From Paracoccaceae bacterium (GTDB lineage Bacteria > Pseudomonadota > Alphaproteobacteria > Rhodobacterales > Rhodobacteraceae): DNA of 64,000 nucleotides. The position numbers were made by a program, and so were the translations under genes. Below, piece by piece: positions 10,767 to 20,382 of this stretch. Within the stretch, counting starts at the first letter, position 1, and each line of letters begins with the position of its first letter. The notes under the pieces are model-generated. The model did no database searches. It worked only from the letters and a program-made list of their open reading frames with translations, and was not told the DNA's origin. Location of the stretch: the NCBI GenBank assembly GCA_027484915.1, contig JAIXSA010000054.1, forward strand, positions 45,532 to 109,531, given 5' to 3'.

Positions 10767-11086
10767 GCAGCCGGTCCGCGACCATCGACCACGTCCTCGA
10801 TGCTCTCGCGCCTCTGCCTCTGACCGCCCGCAAGATGTTCGGCGAATACGCGCTCTACCTCGACGGAAAGGTGGTGGACCTCGTCTGCGACGACCAGCTT
10901 TATCTCAAGCCAAGGCCCGGTGCGCAGTCTCTCCTGCCCGACAGCCCGATGGGCGCACCCTACCCCGGCGCGAAGGATCATCTGCTTGTTACCGACATGC
11001 TGGACGATCCAGACCGGGTCGTCCTGGCCCTGAAGGCCATTGCCGCCGACCTGCCCTTTCCAAACCCGCGGAAGCAGAAAACCTGA
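10763..11086 (+). CDS. TfoX/Sxy N-terminal domain protein
   Basis: ARKMFGEYALYLDGKVVDLVCDDQLYLKP is typical of the TfoX N-terminal domain; ATG overlaps the plsC stop. Confidence 0.87.
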   Translation: MSSRSATIDHVLDALAPLPLTARKMFGEYALYLDGKVVDLVCDDQLYLKPRPGAQSLLPDSPMGAPYPGAKDHLLVTDMLDDPDRVVLALKAIAADLPFPNPRKQKT

Positions 11087-11097
11087 CCTGACTTTCC

Positions 11098-11156
11098 TTT
11101 CACATTTGCCCAAATATCCCACGGGGGGTCCGGGGGGTGGGAAACCCCCCGGGGCC
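11098..11156 (+). repeat. Dispersed intergenic repeat, TTTCAC-N7-CAAATATCC...GGGGG family, copy 1
   Basis: TTTCACATTTGCCCAAATATCCCACGGGGGGTCCGGGGGGTGGGAAACCCCCC; matches the reverse complement of 39786-39838 in order and spacing. Confidence 0.7.
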
Positions 11157-11175
11157 AGCCAGAAGGCACCACGTC

Positions 11176-11781
11176 ATGACCTGGATCACCACGCTCGACG
11201 ACCTCCACGCCCATTATGGCCAGCCGGCCGAGGCCGCGACCATAAAGGTCACGCCGCATCTGATCCCAGCTTACCGCGCATGGATCGACCGCTCGCGCTT
11301 CTGCATCCTGACCACGGTCGGACCCGAGGGTACGGACGGCAGCCCACGCGGCGATGAAGGACCGGTCGTCACCGTGCTGGACCCGCAAACGCTGGCCCTG
11401 CCCGACTGGTACGGCAACAACCGCATCGACAGTCTGCGCAACATCGTCCGCGACGGCCGGGTAAGCCTGATGTTCCTGATCCCCGGCGCGAACAATGCGC
11501 TGCGGGTGAACGGCAGCGCGCGGCTCACGGCCGACCCCGACCTTCGTGGCCGCTTCGACAGGGACGGCAAACAGCCCCGGACCGTCATCGTGATCCGCAT
11601 CGCCGAGGTCTATTCGCAATGTGCCCGGGCGCTGATCCGCTCGGCGCTCTGGACCAGCGGGGACCAGTCTGCGGGCCTTCCATCCGTCGGCGACATGCTG
11701 CGCGAGATCAGCGAAGGCCGGATCGACGGTCAGGTCTATGACGCCGACTGGCCCGGTCGCGCTGCGCAGACGATGTGGTGA
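11176..11781 (+). CDS. Pyridoxamine 5'-phosphate oxidase family (FMN-binding) protein
   Basis: FCILTTVGPEGTDGSPRGDEGPVV, LPDWYGNNRIDSLRNIVRDGRVSLMFLIPG. Confidence 0.88.
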   Translation: MTWITTLDDLHAHYGQPAEAATIKVTPHLIPAYRAWIDRSRFCILTTVGPEGTDGSPRGDEGPVVTVLDPQTLALPDWYGNNRIDSLRNIVRDGRVSLMFLIPGANNALRVNGSARLTADPDLRGRFDRDGKQPRTVIVIRIAEVYSQCARALIRSALWTSGDQSAGLPSVGDMLREISEGRIDGQVYDADWPGRAAQTMW

Positions 11782-11783
11782 AG

Positions 11784-11880
11784 CCGCTCTTCGGGGACTT
11801 CTCGTCGCTCATCGCTCCACGCGCTGCTCTTGCGACGAGAAGACGAAGTCGCACGAGGAGCACTCCACGAGGAGCCGCCA
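11784..11880. repeat. Dispersed palindromic repeat family E, copy E2 (longest)
   Basis: Reverse strand reads GGCTCCTCGTGGAGTGCTCCTCGTGCGACTTCGTCTTCTCGTCGCAAGAGC...; internal stem CTTCTCGTCGC (11798-11808)/GCGACGAGAAG (11832-11842). Confidence 0.75.
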
Positions 11881-11960
11881 GAAAGATTACCAGATTCTGA
11901 ACGCCCGCAGACAACCCATTGGTATCATTCACCCTGAAACCCTGCCCACGCGCGGGCACC

Positions 11961-12446
11961 TCAGCTCAGCGGGCAGTCCGCGACCTCGACATCCAGTGCC
12001 AGGGTCGACGCCGGCCCATAGCCCAGCCCGGACACGTTGATAAACAAGGCCCCCGTCTCGGCCCAGACCTCCGTCACCTTCATCGTGGTCCCCGCCCGGT
12101 CGACCGAGACCTTCTCAAAAAGGGCGCAATCCGTCTCGAACCGCAGCACATACCCGTTGAATTTCGCCTCGTAGAACCGCCCGATCCCCTTGGGATAGGA
12201 AAGCTCGATCCGGTTCGGCCCGATCTCGACCGCGACCGGTACCACGTCCAGCCCGCCGGTGAACCCCTCCGGCCCCAGCCCGAACTCGGTCCCGTGCCCG
12301 ACCGTCACCGTTCGCCCCCGCGCGACCAGCAGCGGAGCGTCCCGATCATCCCAGGTCTCCACAGTGAAGGTCACCAGCCGCCCCTCCAGCGTCCCGGCCT
12401 GGACCGGAGACACCAGCGCAGCGGCAAGAAGGACCCAACGGATCAT
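11961..12446 (-). CDS. Hypothetical secreted protein
   Basis: Signal peptide [17 protein letters not shown], 161 aa. Confidence 0.75.
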   Translation of the reverse strand: MIRWVLLAAALVSPVQAGTLEGRLVTFTVETWDDRDAPLLVARGRTVTVGHGTEFGLGPEGFTGGLDVVPVAVEIGPNRIELSYPKGIGRFYEAKFNGYVLRFETDCALFEKVSVDRAGTTMKVTEVWAETGALFINVSGLGYGPASTLALDVEVADCPLS

Positions 12447-12757
12447 GCGAACTTCAGCGCCGCGATCCCGGCGAGGATCAGAAGCACGCCCATCACCCGC
12501 ATCAGGTTGACCGGCTCCTGAAACAGGAACACCGCCGCGATAGCGGTGCCCACAGCCCCGATCCCGACCCAGACCGCATAGGCCGTGCCCACCGGCAGTG
12601 ACTTCATCGCGACCGACAGAAGGTAGAACGACCCCAGCGCCAGCACGATGGTCACCGCGGCCGGCACCAGCTTGGTGAAGCCTTCCGAATACTTCAGACC
12701 CAGCGCCCAGCCGGTTTCCATAAGGCCGGCGATGACGACGATCACCCAAGGGTTCAC
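12443..12757 (-). CDS. SMR family transporter, SugE/Gdx-like
   Basis: [24 protein letters not shown]...[23 protein letters not shown] closely resembles E. coli SugE/Gdx; GTG start. Confidence 0.9.
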   Translation of the reverse strand: MNPWVIVVIAGLMETGWALGLKYSEGFTKLVPAAVTIVLALGSFYLLSVAMKSLPVGTAYAVWVGIGAVGTAIAAVFLFQEPVNLMRVMGVLLILAGIAALKFA

Positions 12758-13713
12758 GCAGCCAGCCCTTTCGCACCCATGTCGATGAACTTCTGCCGCC
12801 GGTCCTTGATCAAGGCCTCGCGCTTCTTGCCGGAAAGCTCGCCCAGCATCGCCTCGATGGCCTTGCCCACCGCGTCCACCGCCTCTTTCGGAGCCCGCTG
12901 CGCCCCGCCCAGCGGTTCTTTCACGATCCGGTCGATGATCCCCAGCTTCTGCAGGTCCTGCGCCGTCAGCCGCAGCGCCTCGGCCGCCTCTCGCATCTTC
13001 TCGGCATCCTTCCACAGGATCGAGGCACAGCCTTCGGGCGAGATCACCGAATAGATCGAATGTTCCAGCATCGCGACCCGGTTTGCCGTCGCGAAGGCCA
13101 CCGCGCCACCCGAACCGCCCTCGCCGATCACCACCGAAATCAGCGGCACACCGATGGCCAGGCACTTCTCGGTCGACCGGGCAATCGCCTCGGCCTGGCC
13201 GCGCTCTTCCGCGCCCTTGCCGGGATAGGCGCCTGCCGTGTCGATCAGCGTGATCACCGGAATGCGGAAGCGATCGGCCAGATCCATCAGGCGGATTGCC
13301 TTGCGATAGCCCTCGGGCCGCGCCATGCCGAAGTTGCGCTGGATGCGCGACTTGGTGTCGTTGCCCTTTTCGTGCCCGATCACCATCACCGGCTGGTCGT
13401 TGAACCGTGCCAGCCCCCCGATCACCGCGTGATCGTCGGCAAAGGCCCGGTCGCCGGCCAGGCTGGTGAATTCGGTAAAAAGCTGGTCGATGTAGTCCAT
13501 GCAATGCGGCCGGTCCGGGTGCCGCGCCACCTGGCACTTCTGCCAGGCAGTCAGGTTCTTGTAGAGATCGCGCAGCGCCGTATCCGCCTTGCGATCCAGC
13601 GCCTCGGCCTCTTTAGACACATCCATGCCGGGATTGGTCTTCGCCATCGCGCGAAGCTCTTCCGCCTTGCCTTCAATGTCGGCGAGCGGTTTTTCGAAAT
13701 CGAGGTACTGCAT
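12754..13713 (-). CDS. accA: Acetyl-CoA carboxylase carboxyltransferase subunit alpha
   Basis: [61 protein letters not shown]. Confidence 0.97.
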   Translation of the reverse strand: MQYLDFEKPLADIEGKAEELRAMAKTNPGMDVSKEAEALDRKADTALRDLYKNLTAWQKCQVARHPDRPHCMDYIDQLFTEFTSLAGDRAFADDHAVIGGLARFNDQPVMVIGHEKGNDTKSRIQRNFGMARPEGYRKAIRLMDLADRFRIPVITLIDTAGAYPGKGAEERGQAEAIARSTEKCLAIGVPLISVVIGEGGSGGAVAFATANRVAMLEHSIYSVISPEGCASILWKDAEKMREAAEALRLTAQDLQKLGIIDRIVKEPLGGAQRAPKEAVDAVGKAIEAMLGELSGKKREALIKDRRQKFIDMGAKGLAA

Positions 13714-13829
13714 GGCGCTTCCTTTTCGGGACCGCCTCTATATGCCCGCGGGACAGACCTGATGCAACTCGGCAAGATGTGTGCGGCGGTGTCGTGCGCG
13801 GGTGCCGGGCAGACTCCATGCCGCAGAAA

Positions 13830-14597
13830 TCAGCGGCTTGCCTCGTGCTCCAACCGCTGGCGGGCGATGGATTCGTGCTTTTCGGCCCGCATCTGGTCGT
13901 GGAAGGCCGTTTCCACATAGGCCATGTGCGCGCCAACCGCCGCCCTTGCCGCGTCAGGGTCGCGCGCCTGGATCGCCGCGTTGATCGCCCGGTGCTGGTC
14001 CAGAAGCTGGTCGCGAGTGATCCGGTTCTTGAACATCATCTGGCGATTGTAGAAGACCCCCTGCCGCAGAAGGTCGAACATCGACCGTAGCATGTGCAGC
14101 ATGATCACGTTGTGGCTGGCCTCGATGATGGCCATGTGAAACTCGGCATCCAACTGCGCCTCGTCCGAGGGGTCACGCTTCTGGTGCGCAACCTCCATCT
14201 TGCCGAAGATCGTGTCGATCAGCTTCAGGTCGGTTTCCGACCCGAAAGTCGCCGCCCGTTCCGCCGCCAACCCCTCCATGTCGCGGCGGAAGCTGATGTA
14301 GTCGAAGACCGCCTCGTCATGCGTCGAGAAAAGCTGAGCCAGCGCGGGCGAGAAGGCGGAGCCAAGGACATCGGCGACGAAGACGCCGGACCCGGCACGG
14401 CTGACCAGCAGGCCGCGTTCGGCCAGATCGGCGATCGCTTCGCGCAGCGAGGGGCGCGAGACGTCCATCTTTTCGGCCAGGTCGCGTTCCGACGGCAAGC
14501 GCTCTCCGGGGCGCAAGATGCCGCGCAGGATCAGTTGCTCGATCTGGCGAACGACGGAATTGGACAGCTTTTCTGGCGTGACTTTCAGGAATGGCAT
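13830..14597 (-). CDS. GntR/FadR (FCD) family transcriptional regulator
   Basis: wHTH LRPGERLPSERDLAEKMDVSRPSLREAIADLAERGLL and an FCD-type C-terminal domain with conserved His/Asp. Confidence 0.93.
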   Translation of the reverse strand: MPFLKVTPEKLSNSVVRQIEQLILRGILRPGERLPSERDLAEKMDVSRPSLREAIADLAERGLLVSRAGSGVFVADVLGSAFSPALAQLFSTHDEAVFDYISFRRDMEGLAAERAATFGSETDLKLIDTIFGKMEVAHQKRDPSDEAQLDAEFHMAIIEASHNVIMLHMLRSMFDLLRQGVFYNRQMMFKNRITRDQLLDQHRAINAAIQARDPDAARAAVGAHMAYVETAFHDQMRAEKHESIARQRLEHEASR

Positions 14598-14611
14598 GGC
14601 GGACCCTGGCT

Positions 14612-14634
14612 ATTGGTCCGGAAATATGACCGAT
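14612..14634. promoter_or_regulatory. Candidate autoregulatory operator of the GntR-family regulator
   Basis: Imperfect inverted repeat ATTGGTC-N9-GACCGAT, 15 bp upstream of the regulator start codon. Confidence 0.5.
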
Positions 14635-14653
14635 TCTGCCGAAATCGCAAAGC

Positions 14654-14680
14654 AAAAGGGGCCCGCCGAAGCGGACCCCC
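14654..14680 (-). terminator. Rho-independent terminator of the OmpA-family lipoprotein gene
   Basis: Minus-strand read GGGGTCCGC-TTCG-GCGGGCCCC-TTTT; 9-bp stem with one mismatch, tetraloop, T-tract. Confidence 0.75.
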
Positions 14681-14701
14681 CTCGAAACTGATGCGCGGCG
14701 A

Positions 14702-15358
14702 TCAGCGGGTCGGGCGGATGATGATCTCGACCCGGCGGTTCTGGGCGCGGCCCTCGGGCGTCAGGTTCGACGCGATGGGCTGGTCTTCGCCGCGGCCATA
14801 GGCGGCGACGCGGCTGCCCGGCACGCCGCTTTCGCGCAGGACGCTGGCAACTGCCACGGCGCGGCGCTGCGACAGGTCCTGGTTGTAGGCTGCGCTGCCG
14901 GTGTTGTCGGTGTGACCGATCACCTCGATGCGGCTGTTGGGATAGCGCAGCAGGCTGGACGCCACGGTGTTCAGGTCGGCGCGCAGGTCCGGACGGACCG
15001 ATGCGCTGTCGGTGGCGAACAACAGGTCCTGTGGCATGTTCACGATCAGGTATTCGCCGGTGTTGGTGACCGAGATGTTCGAGTTCAGCGAGCCGCGCAG
15101 TTCGGCTGCCTGACGGTCAAGGTCTGCCCCGATCAGCGCACCGGTGCCCGCACCGAGCGCGCCGCCGATGATCGCACCTTTCAGCTTGTCGTCGCCATCC
15201 GACACCGAGGCACCCGCCACTGCGCCGATCAGACCACCGATCACAGCGCCGTTGCGCTGACGGGCGTTCGGGTCATCGGGATAGGCACCGGGATCGACGC
15301 AGGCGGTCAGGGTCAGCGTGCCGGCCACGGCCAGGAACAGGGGGGTCTTCATAATCAT
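14702..15358 (-). CDS. OmpA-family lipoprotein
   Basis: Lipobox LTAC, glycine-zipper region, OmpA domain LLFATDSASVRPDL...IEVIGHTDNTGSAAYNQDLSQRRA. Confidence 0.93.
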   Translation of the reverse strand: MIMKTPLFLAVAGTLTLTACVDPGAYPDDPNARQRNGAVIGGLIGAVAGASVSDGDDKLKGAIIGGALGAGTGALIGADLDRQAAELRGSLNSNISVTNTGEYLIVNMPQDLLFATDSASVRPDLRADLNTVASSLLRYPNSRIEVIGHTDNTGSAAYNQDLSQRRAVAVASVLRESGVPGSRVAAYGRGEDQPIASNLTPEGRAQNRRVEIIIRPTR

Positions 15359-15476
15359 GTTTGCTCTCGCCTCGATAGTTCGCCCATTGGTGGGCCTGTG
15401 CTCAGACCCGTGCCACAATACACCAACGGCGTCGATAGGATGCCGGTTCCCAACGACTTCGGCAGGGTTCCGCGCA

Positions 15477-16307
15477 TCACAAATCTGTGCGGGCGGCCTC
15501 CCAGGCCAGCATGGCGCGCTTGCGGGGCAGGCCCCAGTGATAGCCGCCAAGGCCGCCGTCGCGGCGCAGGGCCCGGTGGCAGGGGATCAAAAGGCTGATC
15601 GGGTTCCGCCCCACAGCAGTGCCGACCGCACGATGCGCCTGCGGATGGCCGATGGCCCCGGCGATGTCGGCATAAGTGGTGACATGGCCGGTCGGGATCG
15701 ACAGCAATGCCTCCCAGACCTTGATCTGGAACGGGGCCCCGATCAGGTGCAACCCCGTCGCTTTCCGGCCCAGCGCCGCCTCGACCATCGGGCGCAGTGC
15801 CACCGGGTCCTCGACGTAAGTGGCCTTGGGCCAACGGCTGACCAGGTCCTCCAGCGCCGCCTCCGCGCCCATCTCGTCGGCAAAGCCCATGCCGCAGATG
15901 CCCTTGTCGGTGGCCATCACCAGCGCCGGACCGAAGGGGCTTTCGAACCAGCCCCAGCGGATCGTCAGCCCTTCGCCCCCCCGGGCATACTCACCCGGGC
16001 TCATCGCCTCCCAGGTCACGAACAGGTCATGCAACCGGCCCGTCCCCGACAACCCCGTCTCCAGCGCCGTCCCGAGCAATGTATGCCGCTCGTCCAACAA
16101 CCTACGCGCATGGCCCAGCGTCAGGTACTGCTGATACCGCTTCGGGCTGACCCCCACCCACTGGCTGAACAGCCGCTGGAAATGCGCCGGGCTCATGCTC
16201 ATCCGCTGCGCCAGCGCCTCCAGCGTCAGCGCCGGGCCTTCGGCGTCGATCACCTGCAGCGCGCGGCCGATCACCTGATAATGGTAGGACGGGGATTGGT
16301 CAGTCAT
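15477..16307 (-). CDS. ada: AraC-type domain plus methylated-DNA-cysteine S-methyltransferase (Ada-like)
   Basis: N-terminal HTH, C-terminal IPCHRALRRDGGLGGYHWGLPRKRAML with PCHR active site; lacks the N-terminal Ada zinc domain. Confidence 0.9.
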   Translation of the reverse strand: MTDQSPSYHYQVIGRALQVIDAEGPALTLEALAQRMSMSPAHFQRLFSQWVGVSPKRYQQYLTLGHARRLLDERHTLLGTALETGLSGTGRLHDLFVTWEAMSPGEYARGGEGLTIRWGWFESPFGPALVMATDKGICGMGFADEMGAEAALEDLVSRWPKATYVEDPVALRPMVEAALGRKATGLHLIGAPFQIKVWEALLSIPTGHVTTYADIAGAIGHPQAHRAVGTAVGRNPISLLIPCHRALRRDGGLGGYHWGLPRKRAMLAWEAARTDL

Positions 16308-16320
16308 GTTGGGTCCTCGG

Positions 16321-16385
16321 GCGGCTCGTCGTGCGCCTTCGGCTTCTCCTCGCAAGAGCGGCCCCCGCGAGGAGTGACGAAGTGG
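16321..16385. repeat. Dispersed palindromic repeat family E, copy E3
   Basis: GGCTCGTCGTGCGCCTTCGGCTTCTCCTCGCAAGAGC...; stem CTCCTCGC/GCGAGGAG (16346-16353/16367-16374) and CTTCG/CGAAG. Confidence 0.7.
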
Positions 16386-16482
16386 CAGGCAGGCGTTTCC
16401 GAAGATGTAACGCCCCCATCCCTGGACCGCGACCCGTTTCCTGCGGCTTGTCGAACCGCGGCTTTCGTGCTGCATAGGCGGC

Positions 16483-17127
16483 ATGACCCCACAGCTCCCC
16501 TACGCCACGCTCCGCCAGATCTTCACCCGCTTTGCCGAGATCGAGCCCGAACCGAAGGGCGAGCTTGAACACGTCAACGCCTTCACCCTTCTCGTGGCAG
16601 TCGCCCTCTCGGCCCAGGCTACGGACGTCGGTGTCAACAAGGCCACCCGCAAGCTGTTCCAGATCGCCGACACGCCGGAAAAGATGCTGGCCCTGGGCGA
16701 GGACGGCCTGATCGAACACATCAAGACCATCGGCCTTTTCCGCAACAAGGCGAAGAACGTCATCAAGCTGTCGCGTCTTCTGATCGACAACTTCGGCGGC
16801 GAGGTCCCATCCTCCCGCGCGGCGCTGGTCACCTTGCCCGGTGTCGGACGGAAAACCGCGAACGTGGTCCTATCCATGTGGTTCCACCACCCAGCGCAGG
16901 CCGTCGACACCCACATCTTCCGCGTCGGCAACCGCACCGGCATCTGCCCCGGCAAGGACGAAACGCAGGTCGAACGCGCGATCGAGGACAATGTGCCGGT
17001 CGAATTCCAGGCCCATGCGCACCACTGGCTTATCCTGCATGGCCGGTATATCTGCGTCGCGCGCAAACCCAAATGTGGCATCTGCCCGATCCGGGACTGG
17101 TGCCTTTACCCGGAGAAGACCGCATGA
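16483..17127 (+). CDS. nth: Endonuclease III
   Basis: LPGVGRKTANVVLSMWF HhH, VDTHIFRVGNRTG, C-X6-C-X2-C-X5-C [4Fe-4S] motif. Confidence 0.96.
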   Translation: MTPQLPYATLRQIFTRFAEIEPEPKGELEHVNAFTLLVAVALSAQATDVGVNKATRKLFQIADTPEKMLALGEDGLIEHIKTIGLFRNKAKNVIKLSRLLIDNFGGEVPSSRAALVTLPGVGRKTANVVLSMWFHHPAQAVDTHIFRVGNRTGICPGKDETQVERAIEDNVPVEFQAHAHHWLILHGRYICVARKPKCGICPIRDWCLYPEKTA

Positions 17128-18107
17128 AGTCCTATCAGGTCGTCGGCATCGGCAATGCCATCGTCGATGTGTTCTCCTCGGCCGATGACTCGTTCCTCGA
17201 CCTGATGGGCATCCAGAAGGGCATCATGCAACTGGTGGAGCGGGAACGGGGCGAGCTTCTATATGGCGCGATGACCAACCGCCAGCAGGCCCCCGGCGGG
17301 TCGGTGGCGAACACCCTGGCGGGGCTGGGCAACCTGGGCCTGACGACGGCATTCATCGGCCGCGTCCACGACGATGCGCTGGGCCGCTTCTACGCCCAGA
17401 CGATGGCGAAGGAGGGCACCGATTTCGTCAACCCTCCGGTTCCGGGGGGAGAGCTTCCGACGTCCCGTTCGATGATCTTCGTCTCGCCCGATGGCGAGCG
17501 GTCGATGAACACCTATCTTGGGATTTCGTCGGAACTCGGCCCCGACGATGTGTCCGACAGCGTGGCTGGCAGTGCCGAGATCCTGTTCCTGGAAGGCTAT
17601 CTCTACGACAAGCCAAAGGGCAAACAAGCGTTCGAGCGGGCCGTGGACCTTTGCCACAAGGCGGGCGGCAAGGCGGGAATCGCACTATCCGACCCGTTCT
17701 GCGTCGACCGCCACCGCGACAGTTTCCGCACCCTGGTCAAATCGCTCGACTACGTCATCGGCAACGAACACGAATGGTCGTCCCTGTACCAGACCGACCT
17801 TTCCGCCGCACTGGAGCAAGCCGCCCAGGACTCGGGCCTCGTCGTCTGCACCCGGTCCGGCCACGACGTGATCGTCGTCCGGGGCGACGAAGAAGCCGTG
17901 GTCCCGGTCAAGCGTGTGGTCCCTGTCGATGCCACCGGGGCGGGCGATCAGTTCGCCGCCGGCTTCTTGTACGGCCTTGCCACGGGCCAGTCGCTTGCCG
18001 TCTCGGGCCGCATGGGCTGCGTCGCTGCGGCCGAGGTCATCTCGCATTTCGGTGCGCGGCCCGAAACCGACCTGAAGGCGCTTTTCCGCAAGGAAGGCCT
18101 GATCTAG
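17124..18107 (+). CDS. PfkB family carbohydrate kinase (adenosine kinase-like)
   Basis: VVGIGNAIVDVFS, GGSVANTLAGLGNLG, VDATGAGDQFAAGFLYGL. Confidence 0.92.
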   Translation: MKSYQVVGIGNAIVDVFSSADDSFLDLMGIQKGIMQLVERERGELLYGAMTNRQQAPGGSVANTLAGLGNLGLTTAFIGRVHDDALGRFYAQTMAKEGTDFVNPPVPGGELPTSRSMIFVSPDGERSMNTYLGISSELGPDDVSDSVAGSAEILFLEGYLYDKPKGKQAFERAVDLCHKAGGKAGIALSDPFCVDRHRDSFRTLVKSLDYVIGNEHEWSSLYQTDLSAALEQAAQDSGLVVCTRSGHDVIVVRGDEEAVVPVKRVVPVDATGAGDQFAAGFLYGLATGQSLAVSGRMGCVAAAEVISHFGARPETDLKALFRKEGLI

Positions 18108-20281
18108 ACGACCGTCACCTGCGGCGTCCCGGGCACCACCTGACCTATCACCGCCGCCCGGTGCCCGGCTGCCTGCAACTGCGCGACCAGTCCCGCGGCC
18201 CGGTCCGCCGGAACCGACGCCAGAAGCCCGCCGCAGGTCTGGGGGTCCACCAGCAAATCGTCCCACAGGGGCGCGGGCGTGGTCAATCGCCAGCTTACGG
18301 CAGCAAGGTTGGCAGGCTGAAGTGACGATCCCACGCCGACCCGGCCCAGGTCCTGCGCGCCTGCCATGACGGGAATCCAGTCCGCCTGCAGTCGCGCGGC
18401 CACACCCGAAGCCTCCAGCATTTCCAGAAGATGCCCGGCCAGACCGAAGCCGGTCACGTCGGTCATCGCCCGCGCGACCGGGGCCAGTATGGCCGCCGCT
18501 GTCCCCTGCGACACCGACATCTGGGCAATGCAGTCGGCCCAGACCTCGCCCAGCATCACGCCCGGCACCCGGGTCAGCGCCATCTCGGCAGCCAGGATCG
18601 TGCCCGAACCGATGGGTTTCGTCAGAACCAGCGCATCCCCGGCCAGCGCGCCACCTTTGCCGATCACCCGGTCGGCAACACCTGTCACAGTGAAACCGAT
18701 GGTCAACTCGGCCCCTTCGGTGGAATGGCCGCCGACCACATCCGCCCCCGCCGCGCGAAAGACGGAGGTGGCCTCATCCATCACCTCGGACAGCATCCGC
18801 GCCTGCAATTCCGGACCCAAGGGCGGCAGCGTCACCTGCGCCAATGCAACCTGCGGCGCGGCCCCCATCGCCCAGACATCCCCCAAGGCATGGATCGCCC
18901 CCAGCCGTGCCATCAGGCGGGGATCGTGGCAGAAGGCACGAAGATGGTCGGTGGTCAGGACCTGAAAGCCTGCGCCCATTGCCAGCACCGCCGCGTCATC
19001 GCCCGGCCCGGACCGCACCTCGGCCCGGGCGGGAGAGGGCACCGCCGCCAGCGCGGATGACAGGACCCCCGGCCCCAGCTTTGCGCCGCAGCCCCCACAC
19101 AGCGGTCGGCCCCCAAGATGTGCTGCCAACCCTTCGGTCGCCGTGGCGGGCACCTTTCGCACCGCCATCGCAGGATAGTCGCCAAACTTGTCCATGAACG
19201 CCCGGTCGATCCGGTCCTTCAGCGTCCAGAAGCGCTGGCCAGAGAGCGCCACGCCCCATTTCTCGGCCACCGCCGCCTTCTCGCCCAGAGAGATGAGCTT
19301 GAGATAATCCCCCTGTGGCCGGAACCGGCGCAACGGCGTTCCCGACAGTTCGGCCCTCAGATTGGCATTCAGTACTTTTGCTGCCCGCACCGCGAAGACC
19401 CCGGCCTTTGGCCGCGGATCGCCCGCGATCCCGGCGCAATCGCCAGAGGCGAAGACCAGCGGGTCCGAAGTCCGCAGTTCGGCATCCGTGACCAGAAAAC
19501 CGCCCTCGTGGCGCAGCCCGGTCTCGGCCAGCCAGCCGTGCGGCCGCGCACCCGTCGCGGTCAAAGTGAAGTCCGAGCCGATTTCCTCGCCGCCCTCCAG
19601 CACGACCGAGGTGGCAAGAACTTGAACCACCCGGACGCCCAAGCGAAGGTTTACCCCAGCTGCCTTGATCCGCGCCTCCAGCGCGCGCCGGGCGGCCGGG
19701 GCAAGGGCGGGCAGGAATGCCCCGGCCTGATCAAGAAGCGTGACCACCGCACCCGCACCCAGTCGGTGGGCCGATGCAAGGGCAAGCTCAACGCCGCCAA
19801 GCCCCGCGCCAAGGATCACCACCCGCGCCTGCGCCGGTGCCTTGGCAACGAAAGCCTCCCACGCTTCTGCATAGCGTCCAAGCGGCTTGGCCGCGACCGA
19901 ATGCTCTGCGGCCCCCGGCAGCGAGGGCAGGTCCGAGGTGATCCCGACATCGATGGCTGCAAGGTCATATGGAACGGGCGGGCGCCCCACCAGGTGGATG
20001 CGCCGCGCCTGAAGGTCGATCCCCGTCACCCGGTCCAGGATCACCCGCGCCCCGGCAAAACGGGCCAGGCGGACAAGGTCGATCATCAGGTCGTCGCGCC
20101 GGTAGTGCCCGGCGATCAGGCCGGGCAGCATGCCCGTATAGGGGGCCACGGGATCTGGGTTGATCACTGTCACCCGCGTCCCGGGCAACGGGTCCATCCC
20201 CCACATCCGCAGGACCAGAGCATGGGCGTGACCGCCGCCGATCAGCACAAGGTCGCGGATCTGGGGATAGGCGGGGGTCAT
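18104..20281 (-). CDS. selD: Fusion of NADH dehydrogenase-like FAD oxidoreductase (N-term) and selenide, water dikinase (C-term)
   Basis: N-term DLVLIGGGHAHALVLRMWGM...VVILGAGLGGVELALA...VFASGDCAGI; C-term GRPLCGGCGAKLGPGVLSSAL, GPGDDAAVL, TTDHLRAFCHDPRLMARLGAIHALGDVWAMGA, VVGGHSTEGAELTIGFTVTG; 725 aa. Confidence 0.94.
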   Translation of the reverse strand: MTPAYPQIRDLVLIGGGHAHALVLRMWGMDPLPGTRVTVINPDPVAPYTGMLPGLIAGHYRRDDLMIDLVRLARFAGARVILDRVTGIDLQARRIHLVGRPPVPYDLAAIDVGITSDLPSLPGAAEHSVAAKPLGRYAEAWEAFVAKAPAQARVVILGAGLGGVELALASAHRLGAGAVVTLLDQAGAFLPALAPAARRALEARIKAAGVNLRLGVRVVQVLATSVVLEGGEEIGSDFTLTATGARPHGWLAETGLRHEGGFLVTDAELRTSDPLVFASGDCAGIAGDPRPKAGVFAVRAAKVLNANLRAELSGTPLRRFRPQGDYLKLISLGEKAAVAEKWGVALSGQRFWTLKDRIDRAFMDKFGDYPAMAVRKVPATATEGLAAHLGGRPLCGGCGAKLGPGVLSSALAAVPSPARAEVRSGPGDDAAVLAMGAGFQVLTTDHLRAFCHDPRLMARLGAIHALGDVWAMGAAPQVALAQVTLPPLGPELQARMLSEVMDEATSVFRAAGADVVGGHSTEGAELTIGFTVTGVADRVIGKGGALAGDALVLTKPIGSGTILAAEMALTRVPGVMLGEVWADCIAQMSVSQGTAAAILAPVARAMTDVTGFGLAGHLLEMLEASGVAARLQADWIPVMAGAQDLGRVGVGSSLQPANLAAVSWRLTTPAPLWDDLLVDPQTCGGLLASVPADRAAGLVAQLQAAGHRAAVIGQVVPGTPQVTVV

Positions 20282-20382
20282 GCATCGGTCCTGGTTTCGG
20301 GTCGCGGCAGGCTTACCCCACCCGACCCGGAAAGGCGAGCGGCCGGGCCCTTGCAGTCGGTCACGACCCGCCGCACTCTGCC

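Noticed and set aside
12754-12800. Guanidine riboswitch upstream of the SugE/Gdx-like gene
   Set aside because: The gene overlaps accA; there is no leader sequence to hold a riboswitch.
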